A stretch of DNA of 64,000 nt, taken from Pseudomonas sp. Root71 (GTDB taxonomy: Bacteria > Pseudomonadota > Gammaproteobacteria > Pseudomonadales > Pseudomonadaceae). The stretch is from assembly GCF_001429045.1 (NCBI RefSeq), contig NZ_LMHY01000022.1, forward strand, positions 752-64,751. Direction: 5' to 3'. Under the pieces are notes generated by a model, which saw nothing but the letters and a program-made list of their open reading frames with translations, did not search any database and was not told where the DNA came from. The translations under genes were made by a program, and so were the position numbers. This document shows, one piece after another, positions 7,737 to 15,461 of this stretch; within the stretch, counting starts at the first letter, position 1, and each line of letters begins with the position of its first letter.

Positions 7737-7757
7737 AAGCCCGCAATTTGCGGGCTT
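7737..7757 (-). terminator. cI terminator
   Basis: A perfect 9-bp stem (AAGCCCGCA and its complement) with a 3-base loop is followed on the minus strand by a short T-rich tail. It lies about 50 bases downstream of the cI stop. Confidence 0.65.
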
Positions 7758-7807
7758 AAGGAGGGAGGTGTCCAGGGGGATTTAGAGACAGATCGAAGGG
7801 CTTAAAT

Positions 7808-8530
7808 TTAGATTCTGCCCAGCACCTTGCTGGGAGCAAGAATTGCCCCTACGTAATGGATTTTCTCGATATCAACCCGAGCTACTGTTAGCCGCTCGCC
7901 GTAAGCCGAGTTAATCGACATGAGGCTGACTTCTTCTTCGGTCTCGAAGAGAAGTTCTTTAACCATGCTTTGTCCATCAACGGTGGTGACCATCACATAC
8001 TCACCCGGAACTAGGCGGTGATTGGGTTCGCAGACAGCGACCCACCCGCTACGGATCGCTGGTGCCATTGAGTCACCCTTGAGCCGGAGTGCGTAGGCGT
8101 TCTCATCTCTGGAGTAGGTCTCAACCCAGCCTGCTGCCTGGTCAAGGCTTGTCCAATATCCCTCACTGCCGAGCTGTGCGGTGCCCTCGATATTGATTCT
8201 GCGAGGTGAGGAATAGATGGGGGGGCCAGCCTCGACATTGGACTCGAAGCTGGACTGCGCCATTTTCGCAATCTCATCAGCCAGTCGAGGGCTGAATGAC
8301 TCCACGGGTTTGGATATCAATCCGGCAATTGCGCTAGCGACTTTCGCATTCAGTGCGTTGTAGCCGTTCAGGTACGAACTGACGGAGCCCTGATTTATGC
8401 CTAGGGCATCTGCGATCTTTCCCTGAGTTAGGGCGTCACGCCGCGACTTGCCTGTGTTGAAGGCATCCACAGCCGCTTTGAGTGCCAAGCACTCTTCTTT
8501 TTCCCAATCTTCGAGTTCGCGTTTTTTCAT
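7808..8530 (-). CDS. cI: CI-type prophage repressor (XRE HTH plus S24 peptidase domain)
   Basis: This 240-residue repressor has an N-terminal helix-turn-helix at about 35-60 (TQGKIADALGINQGSVSSYL) and a C-terminal LexA-like domain. Its catalytic serine is S154 (GDSMAP) and its lysine K191 (MVKEL). An Ala-Gly bond at 133-134 (QAAGW) is at the expected position for RecA-stimulated self-cleavage, so SOS induction is likely. It should maintain lysogeny by binding the GCCGCCGG-containing repeats at 7307-7350 and around 8541-8606. Its own promoter appears to yield a leaderless message. Divergent from cro. Confidence 0.93.
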   Translation of the reverse strand: MKKRELEDWEKEECLALKAAVDAFNTGKSRRDALTQGKIADALGINQGSVSSYLNGYNALNAKVASAIAGLISKPVESFSPRLADEIAKMAQSSFESNVEAGPPIYSSPRRINIEGTAQLGSEGYWTSLDQAAGWVETYSRDENAYALRLKGDSMAPAIRSGWVAVCEPNHRLVPGEYVMVTTVDGQSMVKELLFETEEEVSLMSINSAYGERLTVARVDIEKIHYVGAILAPSKVLGRI

Positions 8531-8535
8531 TCCAC

Positions 8536-8564
8536 GATTATTCCTAGCGGCGATATTTAATCAA
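8536..8564 (-). promoter_or_regulatory. cI promoter, probably giving a leaderless transcript
   Basis: On the minus strand TTGATT (8564-8559) and ATAATC (8541-8536) are separated by 17 bases. Transcription from this pair would start about at the A of the cI ATG (8530), and no ribosome binding site is seen upstream. Lambda PRM likewise yields a leaderless cI message. A reversed or partial operator (GCGGCGATATTT, 8547-8558) lies in the spacer. Confidence 0.55.
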
Positions 8565-8606
8565 ATGCCGCCGGGCTTGATTAAATAAATTCCGCCGGAG
8601 ATACTT
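8564..8606 (+). promoter_or_regulatory. Rightward early promoter with operators
   Basis: A -35 TTGATT (8577-8582) and -10 GATACT (8600-8605) are 17 bases apart and lead to cro. Repeats related to the leftward operators cover it: AATGCCGCCGGGCTTGATT (8564-8582) and AATTCCGCCGGAGATACTT (8588-8606). CI bound here would block cro and the replication genes. Confidence 0.65.
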
Positions 8607-8636
8607 GTCGGATGTTTAATAAAGGAGATCGGCGAG

Positions 8637-8858
8637 ATGAGCCGAAAAAGTCTGGATGAGTTTGCTCGTGCACGCGGGCAAACCAACGCAGCAAATCTGC
8701 TTGGGATGTCCCAAGGGTCGCTCAACAAAGCTCTGCAGGTTGGCCGTGACATTTTTGTTACTGAGCACGCAGATGGCTCTTTCACCGCTGAAGAGCTCAG
8801 ACCATTCCCGGTCCAAAGCGCAAAAAGGTCGCGTCGCCGGATGCTGCCCATTTCATGA
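8637..8858 (+). CDS. cro: Cro-like repressor
   Basis: A 73-residue protein with a single helix-turn-helix (DEFARARGQTNAANLLGMSQ at about 6-25, then SLNKAL). It is divergently transcribed from cI across the operator region and has a good site (AAGGAGAT) upstream. Size, position and fold match Cro proteins, which repress cI and early genes during lytic growth. The C-terminal tail is strongly basic (SAKRSRRR). Confidence 0.83.
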   Translation: MSRKSLDEFARARGQTNAANLLGMSQGSLNKALQVGRDIFVTEHADGSFTAEELRPFPVQSAKRSRRRMLPIS

Positions 8859-8898
8859 GCAAACTTTGAGCGCAACGGCGCCGAGAGAAAACTAGAAA

Positions 8899-9393
8899 AT
8901 GAAATCGCCAGTACTAGAAACCCGTCGCGCAGTGGTGATCGAGGTTGCAAAAAAATACCCAGGCGGCCAGGTATGCGCTTCAGCTCGCCTCAGTCTCGAT
9001 CTGAAGCGTTTTAAGAATCAGGTTTATGAGAGCGGCGGTGTGGTTCCTCTTAGCGATGAGGAGGTTTACGTCCTCGAAAGTGAGCAGGGCACCACGCACC
9101 TACCGGACTACATCTGCGCGATGTACGGCGGCGTATTTGTTCGCCTGCCTGAGGTCGGCGATCTGGACAATGTAGATATGCACCAGCGCTCGTTACGTAC
9201 TTCTGTGAAGCGCGGTCGGGTTGATCAGTTTCTTGCCCTGGCGCTGGAGGACGGCGAAATCACAGCAGCGGAAGCCGCAGAGATTCTGGCCCTGCACGCG
9301 AAGCACTTGGCTGCCCGGCATGAGGAGGTGACCGCACTGATTGAGTTGCACAAATCGAAACGCTCAGCCCGAACGCCAAGCGGGAAGGGTTGA
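8899..9393 (+). CDS. YmfL/CII-like phage regulator
   Basis: A 164-residue protein with the YmfL pattern: YPGGQVCASARLSLDLKRF near residues 20-38, PLSDEEVYVLE (about 50-60), THLPDYICAMYGGVFVRLPE (about 65-84) and a helical C-terminus (DGEITAAEAAEILALH). This family occupies the cII position in many Pseudomonas and coliphage-like prophages and probably acts in the lysis-lysogeny choice. Its stop is one base from the next start, so the genes form one rightward operon with cro. Confidence 0.75.
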   Translation: MKSPVLETRRAVVIEVAKKYPGGQVCASARLSLDLKRFKNQVYESGGVVPLSDEEVYVLESEQGTTHLPDYICAMYGGVFVRLPEVGDLDNVDMHQRSLRTSVKRGRVDQFLALALEDGEITAAEAAEILALHAKHLAARHEEVTALIELHKSKRSARTPSGKG

Positions 9394-9394
9394 T

Positions 9395-10246
9395 ATGCAG
9401 TTCACGATCACGATCAACCAGGTGAAAGCACTGGAGTGGGGGTTGAACTCCCAGCAGGCGCTGCTGTTTTCGTTTGTCTACGAGTGTCCTAGCTGGGCAA
9501 GGCCAATCAAGACCGATAACGGGATTTTCTTTGCCTTGAGCAAGGCAAAAATCGTGGAGGAATTGCCCTTGCTAACCGACAAACCAGATACAGCGTACCG
9601 ACTTCTCAAAGGGCTTGAGACCGCCGGGCTGATCGAGCTATCCCACACGTCCAACATCAGTTTGTTTCGTTTAACCGAAAAGGCCAAAGAGTGGAATCGC
9701 AAGTTGGATGGGTCGGAAAAATATCCGACCTCTGAGGCGTGTGAGGGTCGGAAAAAAATCCGATCTACCTCGGAAAAATCTCCGAGCAAGGTCGGAAAAA
9801 TATCCGAACAGGGTCGGAAAAAAATCCGAGGAGGGTCGGAAAAATTTCCGACAAATCAGGGTACCAGTAATCAGGGTACCAATCAGGTAACCAGTAATCA
9901 GGAGAAGCAGGGCGCTAACGCGCCAGGTAAATCGCCAAAGTTCGACCCGCTGACCGCCAAACCGGAAAACGTCAGCGTCGAGGTTTGGGCCGACTGGTGC
10001 CAGCACCGCAAGGAAATCCACAAACCCCTCACCGCCAAGAGCTGTGAACAACAGGCCAAGGCCTTGGCGAACCATCCAGCCCCCGATTCCGTTCTGGCCC
10101 TTTCGATCAGCAACGGATGGACGGGGATCTTCCCCGACAAAGCAGTCATCCCCGCACCACCTCCGACCAGTCGCCATTCCGGCTTTGACACTCGCGATTA
10201 CAAGGCCGGTACCAAGGAGAACGCCAATGGCACCTTCCGTCTCTAA
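9395..10246 (+). CDS. Replication initiator protein (O-like) containing the origin
   Basis: A 283-residue protein with an N-terminal winged-helix-like domain (about 1-105). A low-complexity, Lys/Ser-rich linker follows (about 105-170), and then a C-terminal domain with VWADWCQHRKEIHKPLTAKSC, seen in phage DnaT/O-like proteins. The linker is encoded by six 16-bp iterons, the arrangement of lambda O, where the origin lies inside the initiator gene. The C-terminal part would recruit the helicase loader encoded immediately downstream, with which it overlaps by 20 bases. The start at 9395 is one base after the previous stop. Confidence 0.8.
   Translation: MQFTITINQVKALEWGLNSQQALLFSFVYECPSWARPIKTDNGIFFALSKAKIVEELPLLTDKPDTAYRLLKGLETAGLIELSHTSNISLFRLTEKAKEWNRKLDGSEKYPTSEACEGRKKIRSTSEKSPSKVGKISEQGRKKIRGGSEKFPTNQGTSNQGTNQVTSNQEKQGANAPGKSPKFDPLTAKPENVSVEVWADWCQHRKEIHKPLTAKSCEQQAKALANHPAPDSVLALSISNGWTGIFPDKAVIPAPPPTSRHSGFDTRDYKAGTKENANGTFRL
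9713..9851 (+). other. Presumed phage replication origin: six iterons
   Basis: Six 16-bp units with the form TCGGAAAAANNTCCGA start at 9713, 9748, 9770, 9792, 9814 and 9836. Each unit is itself an inverted repeat (TCGGA/TCCGA). The last five are spaced exactly 22 bases, about two helical turns, so all would face the same side. They lie within the initiator gene, as in lambdoid origins. A second set of short repeats follows directly. Confidence 0.75.
9854..9903 (+). repeat. Short direct repeats right of the iterons
   Basis: Units of AATCAGGGTACC start at 9854 and 9869, AATCAGGTAACC at 9881, and a partial AATCAGG at 9896. They encode an NQGT/NQVT repeat in the initiator. They sit where lambdoid origins have the region that is first unwound, though this stretch is not especially AT-rich. 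Confidence 0.55.
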
Positions 10247-11009
10247 CTTCGGCGCTCACATGGACCGCAAATTCGGCGTCATCGGCCGTCAGCCAGCGAG
10301 CTGCTTCGATCATGGCGAATACGAGGCAGTCATCCTCAAGGGTGGCAACCTGTCTGGCTGTCCCGTCTGCGCGAGCAACAAACGCGACATGCAAGAGCTC
10401 GAGCGCAAACGCTGTCAGTTTCGGATAGTTCAGCAATCAAGCGCCCGGATACCGAAGCGTTTCGCGGAAAAGACATTTGCCGATTTCGTCGTGTCGAATC
10501 CGGCCCAGCAGATCGCCCTGGATGCGTGTACCGACTACGTCGACAACTTTTCGAGGCATCGCCGGGAAGGTCGCTGCATGTTGCTGCTGGGGAAGGTCGG
10601 CACCGGCAAGACCCACCTGGCCATTGCCTCGGCCAATCACCTGATCAATGAATGCATGGTCAAGGCGATCTACCGCACGGTGGGCACGCTCATCGGCGAG
10701 ATCCGGGCGACGTTCAATGAGCGCTCAGGCGAGTCCGAGGCGCACATTTTGCGTGAGGTGATCGGCGCGGACCTGTTGGTGCTCGATGAAGTCGGGGCGA
10801 CCAAGCAGAGCGAGTTCGAGCTGGCCACCCTGTTCAGCATCATCAACGGTCGTTACGAGCAATGCCGTTCGACGATCATCGTCAGCAACCTGTCGCCCGC
10901 CGAATTGAACGACGCCATTGGTGCGCGCTGTGTCGACCGCATCCGCGAAAACGGCTGCATTGGCGTGGCATTCGAGTGGGAATCTCAACGCGGTAAGGAG
11001 GGCTTCTGA
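10227..11009 (+). CDS. DnaC-like helicase loader ATPase
   Basis: A 260-residue AAA+ protein with Walker A GKVGTGKT (122-129) and Walker B LLVLDE (183-188), followed by ISTB/DnaC-type sequence (LFSIINGRYE, IIVSNL). The N-terminus contains C26, C45 and C48, which might form a zinc site. I chose ATG at 10227 after AAGGAGA; the frame extends further upstream inside the initiator gene. It would load the host DnaB helicase at the phage origin. It overlaps the next gene (TGATG). Confidence 0.88.
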   Translation: MAPSVSNFGAHMDRKFGVIGRQPASCFDHGEYEAVILKGGNLSGCPVCASNKRDMQELERKRCQFRIVQQSSARIPKRFAEKTFADFVVSNPAQQIALDACTDYVDNFSRHRREGRCMLLLGKVGTGKTHLAIASANHLINECMVKAIYRTVGTLIGEIRATFNERSGESEAHILREVIGADLLVLDEVGATKQSEFELATLFSIINGRYEQCRSTIIVSNLSPAELNDAIGARCVDRIRENGCIGVAFEWESQRGKEGF

Positions 11010-11509
11010 TGAACGCCGCCAAGCAACAAAACATGCTCGCCGGGCAATCGTCGCTCGCCCGCAAAGTATTTCAAGTCGTGCCAATCCAGGAGCGCTGGAG
11101 TGCTCACGATATTTTCAATTCGTTGATGGTTGCCGAAACCACGGGCGCCCAGTTTCCGGCCGTTCGTCGTGGCCTGGGCGAGTTGAAGGACGCTGGTCTC
11201 ATTCGCGAACCCGTTAACGGACACTTCCAGCGCACCGCCATCACCATCACGCCCCAGAGAGAACAGAGCATGTCGCAAGAAACCAAGCTGGCCATGGTTA
11301 CCACCAAGAAACCCGAGGGTAGCGCTCTGGATACATTGGCGGTGCTGTCTGGCGAGGTAATCAGCTTTGCCGAGGAGGTCGGTCAGCAGATGAAAAAGCT
11401 CGCCGCGCGTATCGAGGAAGTCGCGTTGTCCGTTGAGGCAGAGCGCGAGGTCAATGCTGAAGCACTCGATAAATTCAAGCTCCTGCAATCTCTGCTGAAG
11501 GGGGGCTAA
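11009..11509 (+). CDS. Hypothetical phage protein, winged-helix-like N-terminus and coiled coil
   Basis: A 166-residue protein. Residues about 30-75 (WSAHDIFNSLMVAETTGAQF then LGELKDAGLIREP) resemble a winged helix. The C-terminal 60 residues are helical and heptad-like (MKKLAARIEEVALSVEAEREV). It is coupled to the loader gene (TGATG) and the next gene overlaps by one base. The tight operon suggests a role in replication or its control, unproven. Confidence 0.62.
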   Translation: MNAAKQQNMLAGQSSLARKVFQVVPIQERWSAHDIFNSLMVAETTGAQFPAVRRGLGELKDAGLIREPVNGHFQRTAITITPQREQSMSQETKLAMVTTKKPEGSALDTLAVLSGEVISFAEEVGQQMKKLAARIEEVALSVEAEREVNAEALDKFKLLQSLLKGG

Positions 11510-11748
11510 TGGGCAAGCGCATGGGGATCAGCTCGGAGATGCCTGATTGCCGCCTGGCTATTCCGGATTCGGCAAACTATCGGTTTGCCGTGTTTTGCTG
11601 TTCGTACAAGGTGGACTTGGGCAGCACCCCCGATCACGCATTGGCGCTGTTCGTTGACCAGGCAATGGCCGAGCGTTACGGCGCCTGGATGTGGCCCTCG
11701 ACATTTGAAGTGGTCGACCTGCTTGGCAAAAGGGACGATGACCAATGA
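11509..11748 (+). CDS. Hypothetical phage protein
   Basis: A 79-residue protein with a C-terminal HALALFVDQAMAERYGAWMWP segment. It overlaps both neighbours (by one base upstream and ATGA downstream), which supports it as a real, co-translated gene. No family recognised. Confidence 0.6.
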   Translation: MGKRMGISSEMPDCRLAIPDSANYRFAVFCCSYKVDLGSTPDHALALFVDQAMAERYGAWMWPSTFEVVDLLGKRDDDQ

Positions 11749-13022
11749 CTGCTCCCTTGAAAACCCTGACTGTGAAACTGTCTGATGCCGTCATCAAACA
11801 GCATGCCATCGACCCGACCATTACCGAGCTGAAGGATCCTCGGCACCCGCTGCGCTTTCGTTACCGTCACGACCGCAGCAAAGGCAGTTGGCACCTGGTG
11901 CGTTTCGACAAGGGCGCCAAATGGAAAAAGGCTGCCAACTGGCCCGACGTGCCAGCGCGGGTAATGCTGGACAGCTTGCCGGTAGTGCAGGCTCGGTTGT
12001 TGGCCGATCCGTCGGCTGCTGCCACGGTGGATGGTTGGGAGCGGGTCGGGCAGGTGTTGGAGTGGTATGCCGCGCGCCTGAACACCGATAACAGTTTGTC
12101 CAAAAGCCGCCGAGGATCGTCGTTGTCGGCGATCCGCTGCCAGTTGTTTCCCGCTCTGGGGGATTTGCCCTTGTGCAAACTCAATGCCGATACCTTGGAT
12201 CGACACTTGGTCTGGCACATGCAGGCCGAGTACAGCCTGTCCTACGTCAAGTCGGTTTTGGACGTTCTGAAGGTGGTCTTCGGCGCCGCCTTGACGCTGA
12301 AAAAGATCACCGCGAATCCACTGCTCGGGGTGTCGTTCAGTCACTTCACCAAGGCCAAAATCAAGCCCAAGGGTGCGCGCTTGCGACACGTCGCCGTGGT
12401 GGACCTGCTGGCTGAATGGAGTGAAGCATTCACCACGGAACCGACGGCCGTGACGCTGCTGGTGTTGATGCTGACCCATGCCACGCGAATCACCGAAACC
12501 CGTCTGGCCAAGTGGAAAAACATCCACCTGGATGCGGGGGAGTGGTTCATCCCGGCCGATGACACTAAATCCAAGCGCGACCACCTGTTGCCGTTGACCA
12601 CGCAGGCCGTGGCTTTTCTGGAACGTTACCGTGCGCAACAGCGGGCCCAGGGTTACGACGGGGCGTACCTGTTTCCAGCGACTTCACGTGCGGGGCGCCC
12701 GATGTCACGCAGCCAAGCCTTTGCCATTTTTGCCCGATTGGGGGCGGGCGAGTGGACCAGTCACGACCTGCGCAAACTGGCGCCTTCCATCTGGGCCAAC
12801 CTCGGTGTCGATTCACTGGTGGGAAAACTACTACTCAACCACGCCCTGACCGAACTGGAGCGCACCTACTTTCAGGCGATGGGCGAGGTGGTAAAGCGCA
12901 ACGCCCTGGAGCGGTGGCACGGCTGGCTCGACGCACAGGGTTTTGATGCATTGCAGGATAAGACAGGAGCAAGACGCGCGAGTAAGCCGGTTGCTCTGGA
13001 CCCCTCGGGCTGGTTGGCCTGA
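11745..13022 (+). CDS. Second tyrosine recombinase
   Basis: A 425-residue tyrosine recombinase with the full catalytic set: R248 (HATRITETR), K275 (TKSKRDH), H340 and R343 (HDLRK), H366 (LNHAL) and Y375 (ERTYFQ). The N-terminal 100 residues include an integrase-type DUF4102-like region, followed by a core-binding domain. It is not near an att site but is embedded in the early operon between the replication genes and Q, starting with an ATGA overlap. It may resolve dimers, act on another site, or be a remnant integrase from a recombined phage. Confidence 0.88.
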   Translation: MTAPLKTLTVKLSDAVIKQHAIDPTITELKDPRHPLRFRYRHDRSKGSWHLVRFDKGAKWKKAANWPDVPARVMLDSLPVVQARLLADPSAAATVDGWERVGQVLEWYAARLNTDNSLSKSRRGSSLSAIRCQLFPALGDLPLCKLNADTLDRHLVWHMQAEYSLSYVKSVLDVLKVVFGAALTLKKITANPLLGVSFSHFTKAKIKPKGARLRHVAVVDLLAEWSEAFTTEPTAVTLLVLMLTHATRITETRLAKWKNIHLDAGEWFIPADDTKSKRDHLLPLTTQAVAFLERYRAQQRAQGYDGAYLFPATSRAGRPMSRSQAFAIFARLGAGEWTSHDLRKLAPSIWANLGVDSLVGKLLLNHALTELERTYFQAMGEVVKRNALERWHGWLDAQGFDALQDKTGARRASKPVALDPSGWLA

Positions 13023-13061
13023 AGCCGAAAACAGAAATTAATCTTACAAGAGGATTTAAAC

Positions 13062-13382
13062 ATGCAGAAAGGGCTGGGGCTTGGCATTAAGAGGGAGCGG
13101 ATCGAGCTGGAGCCTTGCTCAATCTGCAAGGGCAAAGCGGTAGTAGAAGGGGTGTGTTATGAGCGGATTTGTACTGCTTGCAACGGCTCAGGTTGGGTTG
13201 TTCTTGGTAGTAGGTTGGTGCTTTCTTCCGACGAATTAGTTACCCAGCTGAGCTTCAAATTGCAGCAGGCGCAGCGCGAAATTGAAGTGCTCCAGCAGGG
13301 CTCATCGATATCTGGCCCGGCCGCGTACTACCAAAAGAACAACCGTCGCGGTGCCGGCGGAACGAACTACACAGGGGATTGA
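13062..13382 (+). CDS. Small zinc-finger-like phage protein
   Basis: A 106-residue protein with two CxxC knuckles, CSIC (19-22) and CTAC (37-40), the second followed by NGSGW as in DnaJ-type zinc ribbons. A helical tail follows (about 60-80). An AAGAGG site precedes the ATG. Such ribbons are frequent beside phage antiterminators. Binding partner unknown. Confidence 0.65.
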   Translation: MQKGLGLGIKRERIELEPCSICKGKAVVEGVCYERICTACNGSGWVVLGSRLVLSSDELVTQLSFKLQQAQREIEVLQQGSSISGPAAYYQKNNRRGAGGTNYTGD

Positions 13383-13386
13383 GAAC

Positions 13387-13776
13387 ATGATGATTCGAAA
13401 GCCGGCAGGCCGACCTTTGGGCGATACCGAATACCTGCTGGAGCAGTGGGGTTGGTGGCGGATGGATGGGGCTGACGTCCCCGTCTACATTTCACCGACT
13501 CTGGCTCTAATGCGTCAGGCAATGCCGCAAGTGTCGGCGAGCAAGAGCTATTGCATTACTGATGAGTGGGCCGGAGCTATTGATAGCGCAGTTGCCCGGC
13601 TCTCACACCGAGATCGACAAATGGGTGACATTATTTGGCTTTACTACGGTGCTAAATGGCCCATGGTTCGGGTTGGTAAGCACTACGGCATAAGTGAAGG
13701 GAAGGCGCGGGAATTGGCGAGAGCAGGCATTGCGTGGATCGATTGTGCTGTCGATGCAATGCGGCAAGCTGCTTAA
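13387..13776 (+). CDS. Q-like late antiterminator
   Basis: A 129-residue protein. Residues about 50-120 (EWAGAIDSAVARLSHRDRQMG then WLYYGAKWPMVRVGKHYGIS) form a sigma-region-4-like helix-turn-helix of the kind seen in phage antitermination Q proteins. I chose ATG at 13387, after the upstream stop; a longer frame starts inside the preceding gene without a proper site. Its place at the end of the early region, followed by a hairpin and a long non-coding stretch before the lysis gene, fits Q control of late genes. Confidence 0.68.
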   Translation: MMIRKPAGRPLGDTEYLLEQWGWWRMDGADVPVYISPTLALMRQAMPQVSASKSYCITDEWAGAIDSAVARLSHRDRQMGDIIWLYYGAKWPMVRVGKHYGISEGKARELARAGIAWIDCAVDAMRQAA

Positions 13777-13788
13777 TCTACTAGCCGA

Positions 13789-13814
13789 TTGCTGCCTTTC
13801 GCGAAAGGCAGCAA
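13789..13814. repeat. 26-bp perfect palindrome after the Q-like gene
   Basis: A perfect inverted repeat starting TTGCTGCCTTTC with its complement directly abutting, 13 bases after the Q-like stop. The plus strand continues AAAATC with no T-run, while on the minus strand the stem is followed by TTAG-type sequence. It may be an RNA processing or weak termination element. Confidence 0.55.
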
Positions 13815-13997
13815 AATCAATAGCTGCCAGTCATTAGTGTCTACAGAATGGGGGACGACTCACATTCCCCATATTTGTGAAAAAACACCTGCTGTCTAGG
13901 AAGTCGGGCATTCAGTATGGCTAGCTCCTTGAGCTACGCTTTAAGGGCTGTGCTCACGGAGGTTGAGAGCGGTCCAACGCAGAGCAGGGGAGGCAAT

Positions 13998-14444
13998 ATG
14001 TCTTGGTCGGTGAAGGTGGTGCGGGAAGCGAAGAGGAGACTGGTACTTGAAAAGTGGGCAGAGCATGTTGCTCAAGCTAAAGCTGCTGGCGAGAAACCTA
14101 ATAAGCGAAAGTTTGTTATGGACTCAAAAGGCGAACCATACGAAACCAACATTACCAGCCTCAATAGTTGGATTGATAAGTACGCTATCCATTCTTCTGG
14201 CACCTCCAGGACTCGTGCAGCAAATACCAAAGAAGCCAGTACATATTACGTTAACTCTGTAGCTGCCCTTGAAGACGACTTCAAAACGTTTCTTACTGAG
14301 CGACGGAAGTCTGAAAATCACTATCGCTTGGACTTCTGCAGAGGACAACAGAAATTGCTACGTGCTCTGCTGGCAGAAATTGATAGGCAGATTCTTGAGT
14401 TGGAGACCAAGCTAGCCTCGGAGCCCAAAGAGCGCGGTCAGTGA
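13998..14444 (+). CDS. Hypothetical phage protein
   Basis: A 148-residue basic, mostly helical protein (MSWSVKVVREAKRRLVLEKW at the start). ATG at 13998 is chosen because AGGGGAGG lies just upstream; a longer frame from 13917 lacks a site. The DNA is less GC-rich than its neighbours. It is alone between two non-coding stretches, so it may be an added gene (moron). Function unknown. Confidence 0.6.
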   Translation: MSWSVKVVREAKRRLVLEKWAEHVAQAKAAGEKPNKRKFVMDSKGEPYETNITSLNSWIDKYAIHSSGTSRTRAANTKEASTYYVNSVAALEDDFKTFLTERRKSENHYRLDFCRGQQKLLRALLAEIDRQILELETKLASEPKERGQ

Positions 14445-14984
14445 GATTTACACCCGCTGGCACACCCCGTGCGACGCGAAAACCCTGACCAAGTTCTACA
14501 CTTGGTAGAGCGTCGAACCACAACCGTTAAAAAAAAATGATTTTAGTCACACTCCATACATCGTTCTACCTCAGTGCATTGCTGCCTTCGTTGGTATCGA
14601 GGGCAATGAAGGGGTGCAACGCGTGGCTATGCTCGCTTTGCGTTTTGTAACTCTGATCCTCCCACAACCGATTTGCCGGAACTCTGCCCGCCGTCCGCTA
14701 CTGGCCGATTCTGTTGAAAAAGTCGGTGCTTTCAGACTGACCCTTACTGACCGAATCGGCTGGTTGCCGCCTGTCGCGCAGGACCAACGTGCGTTGTTTT
14801 CTGTCCATCATGGTTAAAGCATGATGGGCAAATTCCATGCATCTGATGGTTAGATCGAATGTAATCGTGTGGTCAAGTTGGGTGCAATTTCGCATACACT
14901 GCGAAAAACCTTTTCCGCGCGGAATAGACCTGCTTTTATAGCAGCGTGTATTGCTGTGAACGCAGCGAAACGCCTTCCAAGAAC

Positions 14985-15007
14985 CCGACCATTGAGTCGG
15001 TTTTTTT
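14985..15007 (+). terminator. Leader terminator before the late operon
   Basis: CCGAC / GTCGG stem with a 6-base loop followed by seven T. It lies upstream of the holin with no gene before it, which fits a leader terminator overcome by the Q-like protein. Confidence 0.6.
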
Positions 15008-15020
15008 GTGCCCATTTACA

Positions 15021-15053
15021 AGCCCTGCCATCGAGTGGGGCTTTTTCGTTTTT
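15021..15053 (+). terminator. Second leader terminator-like hairpin
   Basis: AGCCC / GGGCT stem with a 12-base loop, followed by TTTTCGTTTTT. It is the first of several similar hairpins placed just before late genes. Confidence 0.5.
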
Positions 15054-15126
15054 CGGCCCCATGCCTGGCTCTTTGCTCTGAGCGGATGACAGTGACATGG
15101 AGGTCGAACCTATTCGAGGACGACAG

Positions 15127-15453
15127 ATGAACACTGAGCATCAGGCTCTCACTGATGTGCCCCTTTGGCTGTTGGTGTTGTTGAGCCTGGCGGGTTTGTC
15201 CGGGGAGATGTTGAGAGCGTCGGGCACTGACCTCGGTCTTCAGCAGATTCTCCAGCGTGTAGCCCTGCGCTTTCTTGCATCTGGTCTGTTGGGTATGGCC
15301 ACGCTGCTGCTCGCGATGGCGCTGTGGAGCAGTTTCTATCTTGCCGCCGGTTTGGGCATCGTCATTGCCGTTATCGGTGCAGATGTTGCCGGCGGCCTAT
15401 ATACCCAATTCCTGGCCAAGAAAGCGGGAGTTTCCGACCAGACTGAATCTTAA
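15127..15453 (+). CDS. Phage holin
   Basis: A 108-residue protein with three hydrophobic segments (about 12-26, 46-67 and 69-92) and short polar ends, matching the LydA/holin-3 type found first in the late operons of Pseudomonas phages. It would form inner-membrane lesions at the end of the lytic cycle. ATG at 15127 has a GAGGACG site. No endolysin or Rz gene follows, which is unusual. Confidence 0.78.
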   Translation: MNTEHQALTDVPLWLLVLLSLAGLSGEMLRASGTDLGLQQILQRVALRFLASGLLGMATLLLAMALWSSFYLAAGLGIVIAVIGADVAGGLYTQFLAKKAGVSDQTES

Positions 15454-15461
15454 GTTGTGTT

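Larger units (their letters stand above)
14445..15126 (+). other. Non-coding late control region
   Basis: About 680 bases without a convincing gene lie between the early genes and the holin. Contents: an inverted repeat ACCAAG/CTTGGT at 14488-14506, two terminator-like hairpins at 14985-15007 and 15021-15053, and an SD (GAGGACGACAG) before the holin. In lambdoid phages such a region carries the Q-responsive late promoter and leader terminators; I cannot name the promoter boxes with confidence. Confidence 0.5.

Noticed and set aside
9713..9903. A CRISPR array
   Set aside because: Spacing is too short and regular (22 bp), spacers are only about 6 bases, and the repeats lie inside a coding gene; iterons fit better.
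14614..15081. Several short frames on both strands before the holin
   Set aside because: No start signals or protein-like sequence, and they cross the terminator hairpins; treated as non-coding.
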